Assembly: GCF_027744825.2 (NCBI RefSeq)
Contig: NC_071334.1
Span: 30,938,437-31,002,436 of the forward strand
Direction of reading: 5' to 3'
DNA from: Synchiropus splendidus
Taxonomy: Eukaryota > Chordata > Actinopteri > Syngnathiformes > Callionymidae
DNA: 64,000 nucleotides
Below are positions 1 through 13,700 of the stretch, in pieces. The notes below the pieces were generated by a model that made no database searches, was not told the origin of the DNA, and worked only from the letters and a program-made list of their open reading frames with translations. The position numbers were made by a program, and so were the translations under genes. Position 1 is the first letter of the stretch, and every line of letters starts with the position of its first letter.

Positions 1-3000
1 GATGCTTTCTGAAGCATGAAGGTGTTTTCTTGCCTGCAGAGGAAGTATGTTGTGGCAGGATTCAGGTGGATCATGAGTGGTGCTAATAGAATTGAAACTC
101 AAAAGAGTAAAAGACGTGGTCTTATCCTGCATCTTGTATGTTTGTTCACCTGGTCAGCGAGTGAAGGACGGGAGTCTGAGGAGGTGGGGAAGGCTTTTTA
201 GCGCCAGCTGCTGATTTCACTCAAGAGATTATGTTTGTGTGCTTGTTTTAAAAAATAAATCTGCGTGAAGATGTGAGGTGGTAGGTACCGAAAAGGAAAT
301 ATACACAGGAATGAGGAAGGAGATGAGAATGAGAGGAGGCGCGAGGGCAAGAACACTGAGGGAAAAGCAAACATGGTTCCAATCAACATGGAGGTCGACA
401 CGAAGGATGTTTAATGGTCATAGCTGAGATAAACAATCTGGAATGTGTTTGCATACACACATGCACGCGCACACAGACGTGGCTCCCATTGAACTTCAGG
501 TCAGTTTGATTTATGTCCAACCAACTGTACATGGTGACATGGAAATATTTCATTTGAGATTAAATGTGATGTATGATCATACAGTTAAACCCATAAATGG
601 TGATATTTGTCAGAAAAAAAGAAGAAAAAAGTAGAAAGAAGTTGAACAAAGACTTTACTGTTGTACAGCGACTGAGGCTCTCTAACCAAACACGAACCTC
701 AAAGGTCACACAACTCTATTTGCCGTAGTCTTTTGCCATCATAGGGTTTTGTTTCTCACAGTGCAGTGAATACAGTTAAGTTGCGGGAGTGCCAGTGTGC
801 TACTTTGACTGCTTTGAGAAAAAAAAGAGACCCGAGCTAAGAGGTAAAGAACATCAGTGTAGGTTAGTGTCCATGTGAAGATGTCATTTTAGTTCAAATT
901 TATGGCATCATGTACCTATGCAAAATTAATCTGCGGTTTGGCCACCTGATTCGATTTCAACGTTTTGTCACGGCAGAATCAACATGTCGCAAGCTAAAGT
1001 CCACGGCGGTATTAGCTTGACCTTTGCACAGAGGGACCCTCCCTGATGGGGGTAACTGGACAGATGAGGGATTAGGGGATTAACCATGGTACAAGAGCGG
1101 CAACAGCTATTCTTTTACTCACGAATGTTACTGAGATTATCACTTAAGTTAGAGTTTGTTTGTGTTGATCTACCGGTCTCAGTCGTCAGTTATGAGGAGG
1201 GTTATTTGATGAACAAAATAGTTTAATTTTATAGATAAATGCTCATTGATACTCCGATCAGAAATAGTGCTGACTCTCTTTTAAGGGCAACTCCCAAGCC
1301 TTTATGCGAGTACTAAAAAATTACTAGATTGGAGGGAAAGATTTGGTGAAATGGACAATCTGCAAAACCAAAAATGGGACCTAAATAATATTGCTGATCT
1401 TCTCCTACTACGTGCTATCATTTTCTTAAAATCTTTACAGCATTATAGTCATTTATTTATTCAAAAATGTACATTCATTTCTAACAGCATGCTCCCTAAC
1501 CCTAAGGTTAATAATACACAAGTATGGAGTTCTGAACACCACTGTGTGTGCACTTTCACATAGTATTTCATTTCTTAAATACATTGTTAAAATCACATTT
1601 ATGAAACTGCCAAACCTGAAGCTGGCAGTGGTTCTGGTTTCTCATTGAGGTTGACATATTGCTCCCTGTTGGAGACTTTAAGTCTTCTCTGCTTTAATAG
1701 CGAAACCTCCTGGTTCTCTCCAGACCATTTCTATGACACCTGATACGGCCGGGCCATGTTTTTATGAAGCCCTGATTTAGATGAAGTGTAGGTCGTGGTG
1801 TTTGGGATAGATAAGTTGGAGGCCTCTGTCTGAGCTGCAGTCCAAGGTCTTTAACAGGATTAACGGCAGAGTCAGACGGTAATTAAAGGCCCCATGTGTG
1901 TCTCAATAATCTCAGAGGTTATCAACTAGCCCCTTATCCTCAAACTGTGAGTCAGATTCAGTCTCATCACAGAATAGTATTTCTGTAGTTTTTTGAAAAT
2001 GATAAGGTTATTCTCATGGACCCCTCTATATTGAAGACAGCAAGACAGCAGTATGCAGTATTAGACTCACTTCCATCTGAGTCAACGACTCATTTTTGGC
2101 AGGTTTTCAGATCAGTTTACGCTTGCTAGAGAAACACCTGTTGAACAGCAAATCTTTACTCGTGTGATCTTTGTCTCAACATCACCATGCATTGGAGGTG
2201 CTCAGGTTTTGTTCAGTTGAATTTCGTGTTTAGCCAAGTTAATGTTTGTAAAGCGCACGCGGCTGCATTAACTTGACTTTGTCGGCCGAATTTGGCCCCC
2301 TGACCTTGAGTTTGACACGTGCTGTATGTATGATACAATGTTAAACAAATGAAGACAGACAGACAAGAAACAGCAAGAGGTTCAGAAGAAGAGTGTTTTT
2401 CCTCTCTGCTGCCAAAAAAATTGCTTTTTTTAGCCGGTGCTAGAGTCCAATGTCTAGCTTGTCGCCGAGCCGTTTCCTTTGCTGGGGTGCGTGGGAACCT
2501 GTAAAAGATCCGTGTAGAAGGATGTAGTCCCAGATTTGACATCACACCTCTGCGTACTGGTCCCTGGAGCCTCAACATGGCTTCGATCACAGCTGGTATG
2601 TGGCGTGCTTCCTTCCAGATGCCCCCACTTGAAACACCAGCCAGAGGAGGTGGAGTGGAAGGCCGTGGTCGGCAGCAAATTACAAGGCCTGCTTTGGTCC
2701 TGACGCAATCCTCATCTCATGAGCCATAGCGAGTCATTAATGGAAGCAGACTGAGTTTAGCATGTGTGGGAGGCCCATGGATGTTTGGCTGGTGTGGGGG
2801 AAGTTTTGTAGGAGAAGCAGAGGTCTATGTCCTGGCTGCCTTCAGCTGTCAAAATATTGTAGGGCTGCCGATCCATTACTCTGCTGGCAAAGGACAACTC
2901 TGAGGACTGGCCAGTCTTTTCTCTGGTTGGAGACTTTCTGAGTTTTACTTCAGGCCCACACCTTCATTCATACATTGTTTTGTGGACTCAGTTCTCCTCA

Positions 3001-4316
3001 CTGGCCTCAGTGGCCTCGTAAGTGATCCAGACACTCAAAGGTTTCCCTGTGCTTTTACTCGTACAAATTAAATTTCATTGCCTGTTAAAGAACTCAAATA
3101 TGCATCGGTTGGCAAATGTTTAACTTCATACCATATTCATCAATATTCCCGGGGCAGTTCATGTCCTCGAGAATAAGTAAATTATGCTGTCACATTTGGA
3201 TGTTAAACCAGTTTTTTAAGAGTGGTTTTATCAATTAATTTGTAAACGTCTTTATAAGTCCAGCTTGTCATGAATTTGTTCTTGAATGCACCAAATTCAG
3301 AAATCCTCATCTGCATCGCCATACATTGTGATTTATTACTACTCTAACTTGAAATTGTCTGGGCCCACAGTCTCGACCCTCGAATGTCGTAGTGGAGATA
3401 AACATCTACTGTTAGCAAATACATATCACTGGTGATGGCACAGTTTTGACAAAGTAATTCCCTTCGGTTTTTTCATCCTGCATCTGTCTGTTGATCTGTT
3501 AAGATGACAACAACAGAAGAACAGAGTTTTTTCTTTGACAGTGGGACAAGGAAAACGTGGCGTTTTTGTGGTGCTACAAATGACCATCTTGACCATTTGA
3601 CCGGCATCACATTTGTCACTATGTGATGCAGGGTATTGAACTATATTGATAAAATGTAGGGCAATAATATTGGTCAGCTCGGCAGAGGTCTGCCTGGTCT
3701 TAGCTGCATTTCAAATGCACATTTTAAGGAGAAGACTACAACTGATCAAATCACAGTAAGGTTTCTGGGGTCTGGCGACACTCATCTGAGGGTTCAGTTA
3801 ATGGTGAAGATTTGCTTGAGTGGTTCTAGTTTCTTATTAGTTTTCTACATTTTTATTCTAATTGCCACAGTTTTTTTTTTCAAAAAGGTTGCGGGTAGCG
3901 AGAGATCAGACATTTGAACCATTAACCACTGAGCTGCTCCATGATCAAATCGACTTTAAAGCTGCTAAGGTCTTATCTCTTAGGTCAGACTTTAGCTGTT
4001 TATGGACAAACCCTGATGAAAGACCTTCATCTCCAGAGCCTTGTTGTGAAAGTGAGATGAACTCTGTCTGACCCTCCAGTCAGACAGGGAAGGTCATCTC
4101 AGACAGGACTACCCTTTAAGTTGAGCAATTTTGGTGGATGAGTCGCAGACTTTGGCGCAGAGAAGCAACTGCTGTCTAATTTTAGATGGTTCCAGACCAG
4201 TGAACCTTTGGAACGCAGAATCTAAAAAACTTCTTCTTTAAGTATGATATAAACCGTGAAGCGGACGCCCCAATCCTCACTTTAAAGTAACTCTTTGTCC
4301 TGGTTTTTGTTTTCAC
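1..4316. other. Upstream/non-coding region before cdc42ep1
   Basis: No exon with a recognisable protein was found here on either strand. The open frames are short, lack conserved motifs and are not bounded by convincing splice sites. The DNA is probably 5' flank or a first (5'UTR) intron of cdc42ep1, because a good 3' splice site closes it at 4317-4318. A degraded hAT-like transposon end is noted separately near 2.3 kb. Confidence 0.5.
2276..2330. repeat. Possible hAT transposon end fragment
   Basis: The segment reads as a 'ggccccctgacc...gagtttgacacg' string. This resembles the common terminal sequence of fish hAT elements, whose inverted form starts with a CAGGG-type end followed by 'gtcaaactc'. 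No matching opposite end or target-site duplication was found nearby, so only a decayed end is proposed. Confidence 0.3.
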
Positions 4317-4648
4317 AGGATGGTTCATTGTAACCCGCAGAACAGAGTGCAGCTGGAACTGGACCTATTCCTGATCAGTGGCGTGAGCCAAAGCCTAAAG
4401 AAGTCAGTGGAACCAGGCGACTTGACCGCATGAAGTCCTGCTTCCAGGAATACAACTGCACAGTGTTCTCCTCAATTTGTGACAGCTTAATGTGGCCTGC
4501 TATGAATAACAACAATGGACTGAGACTGGGACTGAACCTGACTCACACTTGACAGAGTCCAAATTTCTCAGCCCTCAGCTTCAATTGGACCATTCGATCG
4601 TGACATAAACGCCATTTTATTACATTGTTAAACCATCCATCTGCAAGC
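4317..4648 (+). other. cdc42ep1: 5'UTR part of the first coding exon of cdc42ep1
   Basis: A pyrimidine-rich tract ending in 'tttcacag' (AG at 4317-4318) is a good 3' splice site, so the exon carrying the start codon probably begins at 4319 with about 330 nt of untranslated leader. This is inferred from the splice signal alone. The upstream donor and promoter were not identified. Confidence 0.5.
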
Positions 4649-7600
4649 ATGAATCTCCAGGAGAAACTCTCTGGCCTCAAAGGTCTTGTCACACACTCGC
4701 AGGGCAAACGGCGTCACAAAACGGACCTGACCGTGGACATGATCAGCCCTCCCTTAGGCGACTTCCGCCACACCATGCACGTAGGCAGAGGTGGCGATGT
4801 GTTTGGAGACACCTCCTTCCTTAGCAACCACGGTGGGCCTGCCAACGGAAACAATGGGGAGACTGATTCCATTTCCACTCCTGACAGCAGGCTGGGCTCC
4901 TTCTTCTCCAGGACACTTCGACAAATCAGGAGGAGTTCTGACAACCGACCAAGAGAGGCATCCAAGGATCTGTCACCCCCGCCGCCTGCCATTTCTCCCA
5001 TCATCAAGAACGCCATCTCCCTGCCAAGGCTGGATGTGGATCTGCCCAATGGGAGTCCCACCACCAAAGTGCTCTTCCCCAGTGCTCAGAACTCACCAGA
5101 GGAGAGGAAAAGCTCATATGGTGAGGACAGAGTGTTGTTACCAGACTAAATAACAAGTGACTTTTGGAGTGACTCAGGTTTCACACCAAAATAGACATGC
5201 TCAAAGTGAACCCCATGAGAACGGCACAATGTTAAATCAAACCCAGGAACACAAGGCTAAAAGAATAAATAAAAAATACACATCTCAGAAATAGTGCGCA
5301 TACATACTGTATATGGGTAGCATGTCATCACTGAAATGAGGTCGCCGTTTTGCAAAATATTCATGTACTTTATTGGCAAACAAGTACTCTTTCAGTCTCT
5401 ACTCGATACATCGGAGCAATTTCTTTTAAATGCTTTTTAAATGATTCAGAAATAAATATGAATATCGTACACATTTGTTGGTTGCTAAATAAAATAGCAT
5501 ATTGTTACAATTAAATACCAACAAATTCCATTGACACTGGAAGAAAAAAATGTATCCAACCCTAAGTCGAGTGTGCACAGAGTGTGCACCACTAGCTGGA
5601 GTCAAGCTCTTGGGAATTCAGATGAGAAGACAGAGGAAGTGATACAACAAAATAAAAGCAGAAGGTGACACCTCGTCCAAATATTCTGAGGCTGTGACCT
5701 AATAAGACAAGCCGTAAGAGATGACAGTTTGAAAATGTGGCTGACTTTTGAATCTTTAGACACAGTCAGAAGAGCCGTGTTCCAAACACATCACTATTGA
5801 TGGGCTGGGAAGTGTGTCGCCTCTCAGCAGGGACTGTTATGTCAGCCAGAACAATCCACTTCGGATTGACAGATGATGCAAATTGCGGCACAGTTTAGCC
5901 AGATAAGCGATTCAGATCACCAATTTTAATGCAAAATAAGCTTTGGTTTGAATAGAAGTGTTTCAATGCCACCCGTACTGTATATCTGATGCAAGCTATG
6001 CTATTGAAATATAAAGACCCTTAATTCTGGTGTCCATATTTTGAGAATGTTTTTCATCAACTGACTGCAACTGGAAAGGTGAGTTATGCCAACAATGATC
6101 ATAACCAGCCTCCTCACTGTGAAGAAGCAGGTCTACTTTAACATGCAAGTTGCTCTCAAGACCGCTCATAGCGACAGACATTAAATCATGTGACTGGTTT
6201 CCCCCCAAACTGGTCGTCTTGCAGGACCATGTGGTAGAGATCTGGCTTGCGAGACCAATGCTCAAGTGAGTCATTGCCTCTGAAATGAGCTTCAACTCCA
6301 TGAAACGTTTTAATGAAGGGGTGAATTATTTTTGTTTCAACTGCTTTTCCTTGCTATAACACACCGTGAGTTACGCGACTGTTTGTCACAGCAACGTTGA
6401 TCCACTTCTGTGTGATGAAGTGTTCATTTTTTTCAAATGAACATACAAGATAAATCAGCCCACATCTGATGTTGGTTTTGGCCCATGCCGTGGAAAATGC
6501 CCAATCAGGAAACAAACAGGATTCCACGCTTGCGCATGAGTTCCCCTTGTTCAGCATTCCAATAGATTGGCCCTTCCGTTTTTACACTTAAAAGAAATGT
6601 GCTCCTTGGATCTGCTGTCTTAACTTGATGAAAGTTTTTTTTTTTTTTGTTCATATTTGATCTGTCAGTGAAAGCTATTTTTACCAGAAGGGCATCTGTT
6701 TGTGTTCATTGAGTCCGAAACATTTTTCCCAGGAAAATCAAATCATGATCTCACATGTTGTGTGAGTTTAAGGATTAAGTGAAGTGCACTGCCAAAGCCC
6801 TAACTATCTCCTGAGACAGCGGATAGATGTTTTCCCTCACATCAGATGTCAGTGGTGCAAACACTTGGCTGAAGGATAAATGACTTATAGCCAGTTACGA
6901 CTGGAAGCTTCAGATAAATGGTGATTATCTGCGGCGGTGCAGGCAAGCTCATCCATCAGCCTCTTGCGATGGAGACACGTTCACCTCAGACGGCTTCATG
7001 ACTCATGAATAGACGCTTTCACACTGATAACACTCACCAGTCCAGACTGCAGAGACAACTAGCTGTCAGCGTTAGATGATTCCACGCTCACTCATTGTTT
7101 GTGCAGTGATAAAGTTTAATGAAGGCAGAATGGAAAATGCACACACACAAAAAAAAAATCAAAGAGGCTCTTTAGTGATGGTTTTTTTTATTGTCAATAA
7201 TCAAACATCACACTGATAGAGTGGCTTTGCTTCAAGATAAAGTTTAAAATGCTCGTAATTTCAAAGTTATATCAAGATGAAGGTCACAAATATCCACCTC
7301 ATTTGAAATACTCTGTTGACAACGGAAGCGCGACAAAGACTATCACCAAAACGTTTGGAGCTTTAACATTTACGTTTACAAAAACAAAACTGACTCACAT
7401 GTCATCATGGCAAAATGTTGCATTTCAATAGTTATATATATATAAAAGCAGGAAAGTAAAAGTTAAAAAGTCACTCCATGATGTCCCTCAGCGCTGTCAT
7501 ATGTCTAGTGCCTCATAATTCCCATAATCCTTTGCCGTCTCCACGAACAAGATTTTGTCAAAGCAGTTTGAATTACTTAATCTGAACTCTGTCTAAGGGC

Positions 7601-9561
7601 CAAATTTGTTATTTTTGAGGAGATAACTTCAAAATTGACCAACTTCTTTCACACTTGTGTATGTTAAGGTGACTCTTAGTCGCCCAACACAACAGCAAGG
7701 TAGACCGTGTGTAACTTGTGTGCTCATACAATGCAGTGGCTCTTGTTTCACATCATGAATCAAAGTTCCTATCAATATACCAGACTTCATTGCTCACATT
7801 GGCATTATGACGTAGTAGCGCACGTCAACAAGGCCATTATTACATTGCTATCTGCTGGTGAAAAACTGTCACTGCAGTCTAACTCGTGTGTTTCAGAAGC
7901 GTAAAGAGCTCAAATGAAAATCATTATGTCAAAGGTTTATTAGGTGCATACATTGGTGTATGAAACCTATTTATGATTTATTGAGTTTAATAGTATTTAT
8001 GTGACTTTTGTGTACTTGTATTTGTGTTAACACAAATTGCCTTTGCTGTTGTTTTGAATGACACATAAAATCACTCACACCTCAGTCCCAAATTATTAAT
8101 ATGAACTGCAGATTCATGTTCAGTGTATGAAAGTAGGGCAGACCTTATCTTATCACTGCTTTGGCTGTTGTGCACATATCTTCGGTCTGTGCTTAAAATA
8201 GTCTCGGGAAGATTCATCATGGTGTGCCGGTGAAATCTGAGTAATGAATGCAATTTAAATAGATAGTGCATCTTTTTTTTTTACTCTTGTTATTTGTGTA
8301 AACACGCCACATTGTTGATGCTTTCTTTTTTTTCATGGTGAGTTAATGTGGAGCGCATCATGTAGTGCATTTTTTCCTCCCACCAAACACTGCTTGACTC
8401 CTCAGTGTTGGCAGAAACATGAAGAGATCATTTTAATCTCTCAGGTTAAAGAGACCTCCACATGACTCCCAAGAGCTTCTCCAAAGAAGTTCACATTTAG
8501 TTCACATGAATATGGTGTTGCTCAATAATAGGTCAACTGTTTGTAATGTGCTGTTTGACTGACATTTTGCACTGACTCCTCTATGTTTAATGATGATCTT
8601 GTTATTGTATGTATTATTAATTACTTATTTATCAATTATTTATAGCCCATTAATCCACTTATTACTGTCTAAAAAATGATGTCTTACATATTGATGGAGT
8701 CCACACTTTTCCTCAGGTTTCCTCCCACAGTCCAAAAACACATAGATGAATTGACTCCATTCGCTTACCAGGATATACAACAGTAATAGAATGAATGAAA
8801 AATGGCCGCATCAATTTGACTTCTTATATTTCTAATTTTATTGTTGATGCATTTGTGATGTTAGTTAACTTTTTGTCTGTGTGGGTCTCTCAGGTCTGGA
8901 CTCTGGATTCGTCACTCTACCCCGTCTGTCCCGCTCCGAGCGCCAGCAGCCCTCCATCTCCTTCCCCACATCCTGCTCCCCGAACGTCCATCGTGGCTCG
9001 CTCACCGACCCATCTGATGTCATCCTGCCCTCCTACTCCACCTCCGTCCTGACCTCGGTGATGAAACCCAGCAGCACTGCCGCCTATTCTGACTCCCTTC
9101 CCTCCCTCACCTCCCTGGACACCTTCACCTTCGACCTAGGGCCGTCTCTCATGAGCGAGGTTCTAGGCCTGCTGTCCTGCGACTCCGAGGAGCATGCTCA
9201 CTCCTGGGAAAGGGAAGAGGAGGGGTCAGCGACCAACGATGGATCAGAGATGGACTCCGCTACCATCTCATATGTGGATTCTCTCCTGAGGGAGGAGTGT
9301 GGGAGTGGGAAAAGCCCATCTGGCGCCGAGTGGGACGAGCAAGTGCATGTGAGTGGAGAAGTGACTGGTTCTCCGGAGCGAGTGAGGATGGAAAGCGAGC
9401 GTTTCCAGAACGCCTCAGACGTGCTCGCTCGCCATTACGGCGTCGGCAGTCTCGTGAAGGAAAAAACCAAAGTGGGGGATTCAGAAACGATGATGATCAG
9501 CCCGGCGAGGAAGAAGACCTCCTACAGTTACCTGGATGATGATGACGAGATTAAAGTCTAG
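4649..9561 (+). CDS. cdc42ep1: Cdc42 effector protein 1 (Borg family)
   Basis: Two coding exons, 4649-5120 and 8894-9561, split within a Gly codon (G|GT), give 379 aa; human CDC42EP1 is about 390 aa. The CRIB motif 'ISPPLGDFRHTMHVG' lies near residues 33-47 and is followed by 'GDVFGDTSFLSNHGG'. Further Borg homology blocks are 'AISPIIKNAISLPRL' late in exon 1, 'SSYGLDSGF' across the splice junction and 'LGPSLMSEVLGLLS' in exon 2. CRIB proteins bind GTP-loaded Cdc42, and Borgs then act on septins and actin at the cell cortex. An in-frame ATG eight codons upstream (4625) would give 387 aa. I prefer 4649 because its 'MNLQEKLSGL' context matches the MSLGKLSP-type start of the family. The 'SNHGG' and 'SSYGLDSGF' blocks favour EP1 over EP2-EP5. 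The C-terminus is acidic (DDDDEIKV). The gene runs tail to tail with sh3bp1. Confidence 0.92.
5121..8893 (+). other. cdc42ep1 intron 1
   Basis: A 3.8 kb intron with donor 'ATG|GTGAGG' and acceptor 'TCTCTCAG|GT'. No coding exon, RNA gene or complete mobile element was recognised inside. A fragment resembling a widespread fish repeat ('cctcccacagtccaaaaac') lies at about 8710-8800, close to the acceptor. Confidence 0.75.
8710..8800 (+). repeat. Fragment of common fish interspersed repeat
   Basis: The string 'tttcctcccacagtccaaaa' followed by an 'aattgactcc...' stretch and a 'gaatgaatg' tail resembles a very common dispersed repeat of teleost genomes. It is recognised from memory only and is too short to assign to a family. 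Confidence 0.35.
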
Positions 9562-10535
9562 GACGACGTGTCGCCTTTCCACTTCCATTCCATTTTTGAT
9601 CAAGACTGGCTCTTGAAACACACTAACTGCAACGTGACGCTGGCTGAAGTATCCAGCACTGGGACGCTGTCAGGATATCAGCGGCACACTTTGTTATGAA
9701 TGTATATGGAGTGAGAGAAAGACTGTTTGGTATGAGATGAATCATTGGGTAACTAGACATAAGAAAATGGGGAACACTAATAACATCGCTACGACAATCC
9801 TATGTATTTCGCAATGACGTTTTGACGCACTCTGAATGACCTCATAGTCAGCTACTAAAGTTATCCTGTATAACTCAATTGCTTTCTCATTTAAATCAAC
9901 AAGTGTGAAGAGGAGTATTGTGCCATAGATGTTCAGTCTTAGGTTGAGGTTGGTTCCTTAAAATATACCTATCTATCACTGAGTTCATCGGGACTTGGGG
10001 ACCGAAGACTAGATGCACCGGGTGATGCAGTAATTGTGGGTGAAGATAGGGACATTTTCTAACTTATTGATGAACCACTGAGAACTGGAAAATAATTGAA
10101 GATAAACAACCAAAAAATGGCAGGCTATCACATGGACATATCGTAAGTCTTTGGACCACATTGCAGTACTTGGACTCACACTGTGTTTCACAAAAAAAGA
10201 CAAAAAAAAACCCACACATAACGCATAAAAATGAAGTCACACAGTAAAACCTGGAGGCGTATATATTGTATAACTAAAAAAAAAACATACTATTACCATC
10301 AAATATACAAGATAATCACATTCGCTTCACTCTCGGTTTGGAACAAACACGTCCTCGTGACCTCTGTGTTCAAAATACATGGCAGTCCGCTGCTCTAGAC
10401 AGATTGTACAGATGGTCATTCACTAAACTCAGGAAGCCTACGTGAAAAGGGAGACAAGGCCGAGACAGCTCAGCGTTTCAGTCGCAACAGCAACTATGGG
10501 ACAACAAACCAATCAATTGTGTCACGACGCACCTT

Positions 10536-10541
10536 TTTATT
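10536..10541 (-). terminator. sh3bp1: Candidate poly(A) signal of sh3bp1
   Basis: The top-strand sequence TTTATT reads AATAAA on the minus strand, about 260 nt past the sh3bp1 stop. If used, the sh3bp1 transcript would end inside the 3'UTR of cdc42ep1. Other, weaker signals cannot be excluded. Confidence 0.45.
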
Positions 10542-10720
10542 TGAGTGACTGCCTTTTGTCACCATTGACATGTACCGGTTTTTATACATCAAGATGTCAG
10601 CTGACCTCGCTTAGTTATATACATATATAGATATATGTACACACACACACATATGTTTAACCAACCTCAGTAAGCTGCAGTTCACGCCCAGTAGCCAATG
10701 CTATGTTGTTATGCAATAAC

Positions 10721-10726
10721 AATAAA
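10721..10726 (+). terminator. cdc42ep1: Poly(A) signal of cdc42ep1
   Basis: A canonical AATAAA lies 1.16 kb after the stop codon and 72 bp before the last base of the convergent sh3bp1 coding sequence. It is the best candidate end for cdc42ep1. Confidence 0.65.
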
Positions 10727-10798
10727 GATGCTTCTACTTAGTCTGAGTGTTGATTGAAAAAGCTGGAAAAGCAACAGAAAATGACCAGCTCTGTCGTC

Positions 10799-13700
10799 TC
10801 ATTGAGCTACTGTGGGAACCACTTTCCCTTGTGATGGAGGGGGGAGAGGCGGAGGACAGTTTGGTGACCGGGTTCCAGGTTTTTTGGAGGGCGGCTTTTT
10901 AAGGTTGGCAGGCTGATCTTGTGGCATCACAGCAGTTCCAGCAGCAGAGGAGGGCGGAGGAGGCGCCTGATGCCTCGGAGGCTCTGGGGCTTTAGGCTTA
11001 GGGAACTTGGGCACCACGGCGTCGTTGAGGCATCTTTTGGCTGTGTGTAGGACAGAGGCAGTTAGAACGTGGCCCTCAGTGGAATAAACTGTTGATATAA
11101 AAACAATGCTGCTACAAGTGAGGGAGCCGTGACATGCTACTTTGGTCAGCCATCTGTTGATTCTTGTTTCCTGAACACTTCCTGGCTGCCACCACATGAG
11201 AAACAATCTGGGGGTTTGCGTTCACTTGACAGCAGCGCGCTATATGACAGTGGAACAAGCCTTCTGAGAGGAGTCAATATTAACGGACATTTTCTCAGCT
11301 ACAGACGTGTCATCACCGTTTCATGATGTGGCGCTCTGATACAAGCTACCATCCGAGCGTGATAAATAACTAGAACGAGTCAGTGTTTCTCCTTATGGCA
11401 CCCACACCCATTTGATTTGTGCGTGTGTGTGTGTGTGTTTGTGTGGTCTACAATACAGCCAACTTCCAAAATGACTCACAGACAAACACATATAGAGAAA
11501 CAAACCTAAATTGCAACTTGCTGGGACCGTTAGCGGATCTCCAGGGTAATAAGAAGAAGAAGAAGAAGAAGACACCAAAGAGATAAAGTCACCACACCAG
11601 ACATGAAGCACTGAGTTGAGAAGTCACTCTGAAAAAATGAAGCTTCTGGTGGGTCACCCGAGACATCAGGTGGCATGTTGTGTTCTGACTGTAATTATAC
11701 ATAGTTATACCAAAATTAAATCTCAATATGAACATAAAAAAATAATATATTATACTAAATGGACACCGGCTGGTGAGTGTGATAATGTTTGATCATTGAC
11801 AGATTGTGTGAGCATGTGATCACAGTTGCATGTCCCGTGAGTGATTCAAGCGCTACCTCAAACATCCTGTATCTGATGATGCCTTTGGTCCGTGCCTACA
11901 TTCTATCGAGACTAGTTGGTTATAGATGTGCGTCTCCACTCACGTTTTGGAGGCAAGGCCACCTTCACACTCTCTGGAGCAGCTGAAGGGGAGGATATGT
12001 TGCCAGGCTGTTGATCCGAGAGTTTTTCCGGAGGGGGGCTCCTCGTGTAAACGGGGTTCGGTGCAGACTCTTTAGACTTGGAAGGACCCTGGTTTGATGT
12101 TGCGTTTGAAGTGAGTGAGGGCTGGAGAGCGTTGACGTTGGTGGGTCCAGCTCGAGGTGCCGGAGTGGGCCCGCCTTGACTGAGAAAGGTCGGCTTTGAC
12201 TGGACCATGCTGCAGTCCTGGGTGGCTGCGCTGAGTGAGTGAGAGAGTGAGCAATGGTGAGTCGTGAGCAAGAAAGTCTAGTGAGAATTAGTTGACAATA
12301 ATCATCAAAACAATTTGCATACAAGTTTGACCGAAGTATTTTCATTTTCTTTTTCAAAAAAAACAAATTGATATTTTTTTAGATTGATGTATTTTAAAAT
12401 TTAGCATCTAAAATTACTAAGCCATTAGATAGTTATTCACTTACCATATTTTACTGTTTTCTTTTCTTGCAATTTTTCAAACATGTCTCTCATTATTCTT
12501 CTACAGCTCTATAAAATGAATTCAAGTCTCTTATAAGTTGTGGTCGCAATATAACTTTAATATCTGCATATGATGAGGAAATAAAGCAGGGGACACCTTC
12601 AGAGTAACAGAAGAAATAGTAGAATCAAAACATTAAATGGTTTGTAGGTATGGATGAAAATATAAATAGTGAGTCTTCACAAATCCATTTAAGAAGACGA
12701 CTGTCAAATTATTGGACAACTTCTTTTAACATGAGCAATACCTCTTCGTCTTGGAGAGCGTGAGCTGGTTGGAGAAAGAAGAGGACACGGATGAAGCGGC
12801 GCAGGAGGTGCTCCGGCTGGCTTTCTTCTTCTCAGACGGAGTAAGAACTGAAGATTGAGAGCCACTCCTGAGAAGTTGGGGGATCTCAAAAGACGCCTCT
12901 AACCACAGAGAGTAAAGGATTGGGAGATATTTTGTTAAAGTTTCAGTGACACCCGTCCTAGTTCCAGTCATTGCAGAGGTTAAAATATGAAGCAAGAACA
13001 AGTATTTAAAAGCATGTACCTTCAGGGAAAAGGTCAGAGCTGTATTGAATCAGAGGCTCCACGACTGTCACCACCTGCACTGAGGAGGCTGCTGCCATGT
13101 CAAACATCGCCAGCTCACTGGCAAAGAGAAAATGACCTTTATTTAGATTATCACCACTGGTTGACCCAGTTTCCACCATAGCTTTACCATTGGTCCCTAT
13201 TTCGCCTATCGCAATCGACCGTCATGGACTGCTCCGCAGCATATTGACCAATGAGAAAAGTGAACAGATTTGCATTGTGTAATATGGATTCATTCAGTCA
13301 TGCAACTGCAACCAGGCAACATCCTGTTTTGAAAGAGTTTTGTGGCAAAATATAAAGTCACATCCCCTTTTGTTTTATTATTGTGCAAAAAAATCAGCAA
13401 TTTCATTTGTCTGAATATTAATATCTATGATGCCTCGCATTTTGTTCCTCAGCCTCCAACTTGTAGCCTCTTTTTCTGCAAACAACAAACAACATTGTAC
13501 AATACTCAATATATTTATAAGTAAAATATTGCTTGTTTATGGTAGGAAGATCATTGTGGTCATTTATAAGTAGCTCACATGCTTTTTGAAAAGGTCTGAG
13601 CTCCCCTGGCTTATACAATATTCCAACAATCTTGTGTGTGCATCGTCATCATCACGATGACCAGCAGCGCAAGAGATGACAATGAGAAAGTGCTCGCACC

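Larger units (their letters stand above)
9562..10740 (+). other. cdc42ep1: cdc42ep1 3'UTR
   Basis: The region runs from the stop codon to just past an AATAAA at 10721-10726. It has no conserved coding potential and contains A-rich runs and a short TA/CA-rich stretch near 10.62-10.65 kb. The length, about 1.2 kb, is typical for this family. Confidence 0.65.

Noticed and set aside
2213..2590. 125-aa minus-strand frame as a coding exon
   Set aside because: No domain, no matching splice sites, and it crosses a transposon-like end near 2.3 kb.
4714..5067. 117-aa minus-strand frame over cdc42ep1 exon 1
   Set aside because: Shadow of a G/C-rich coding exon; the plus strand carries the CRIB motif and Borg blocks.
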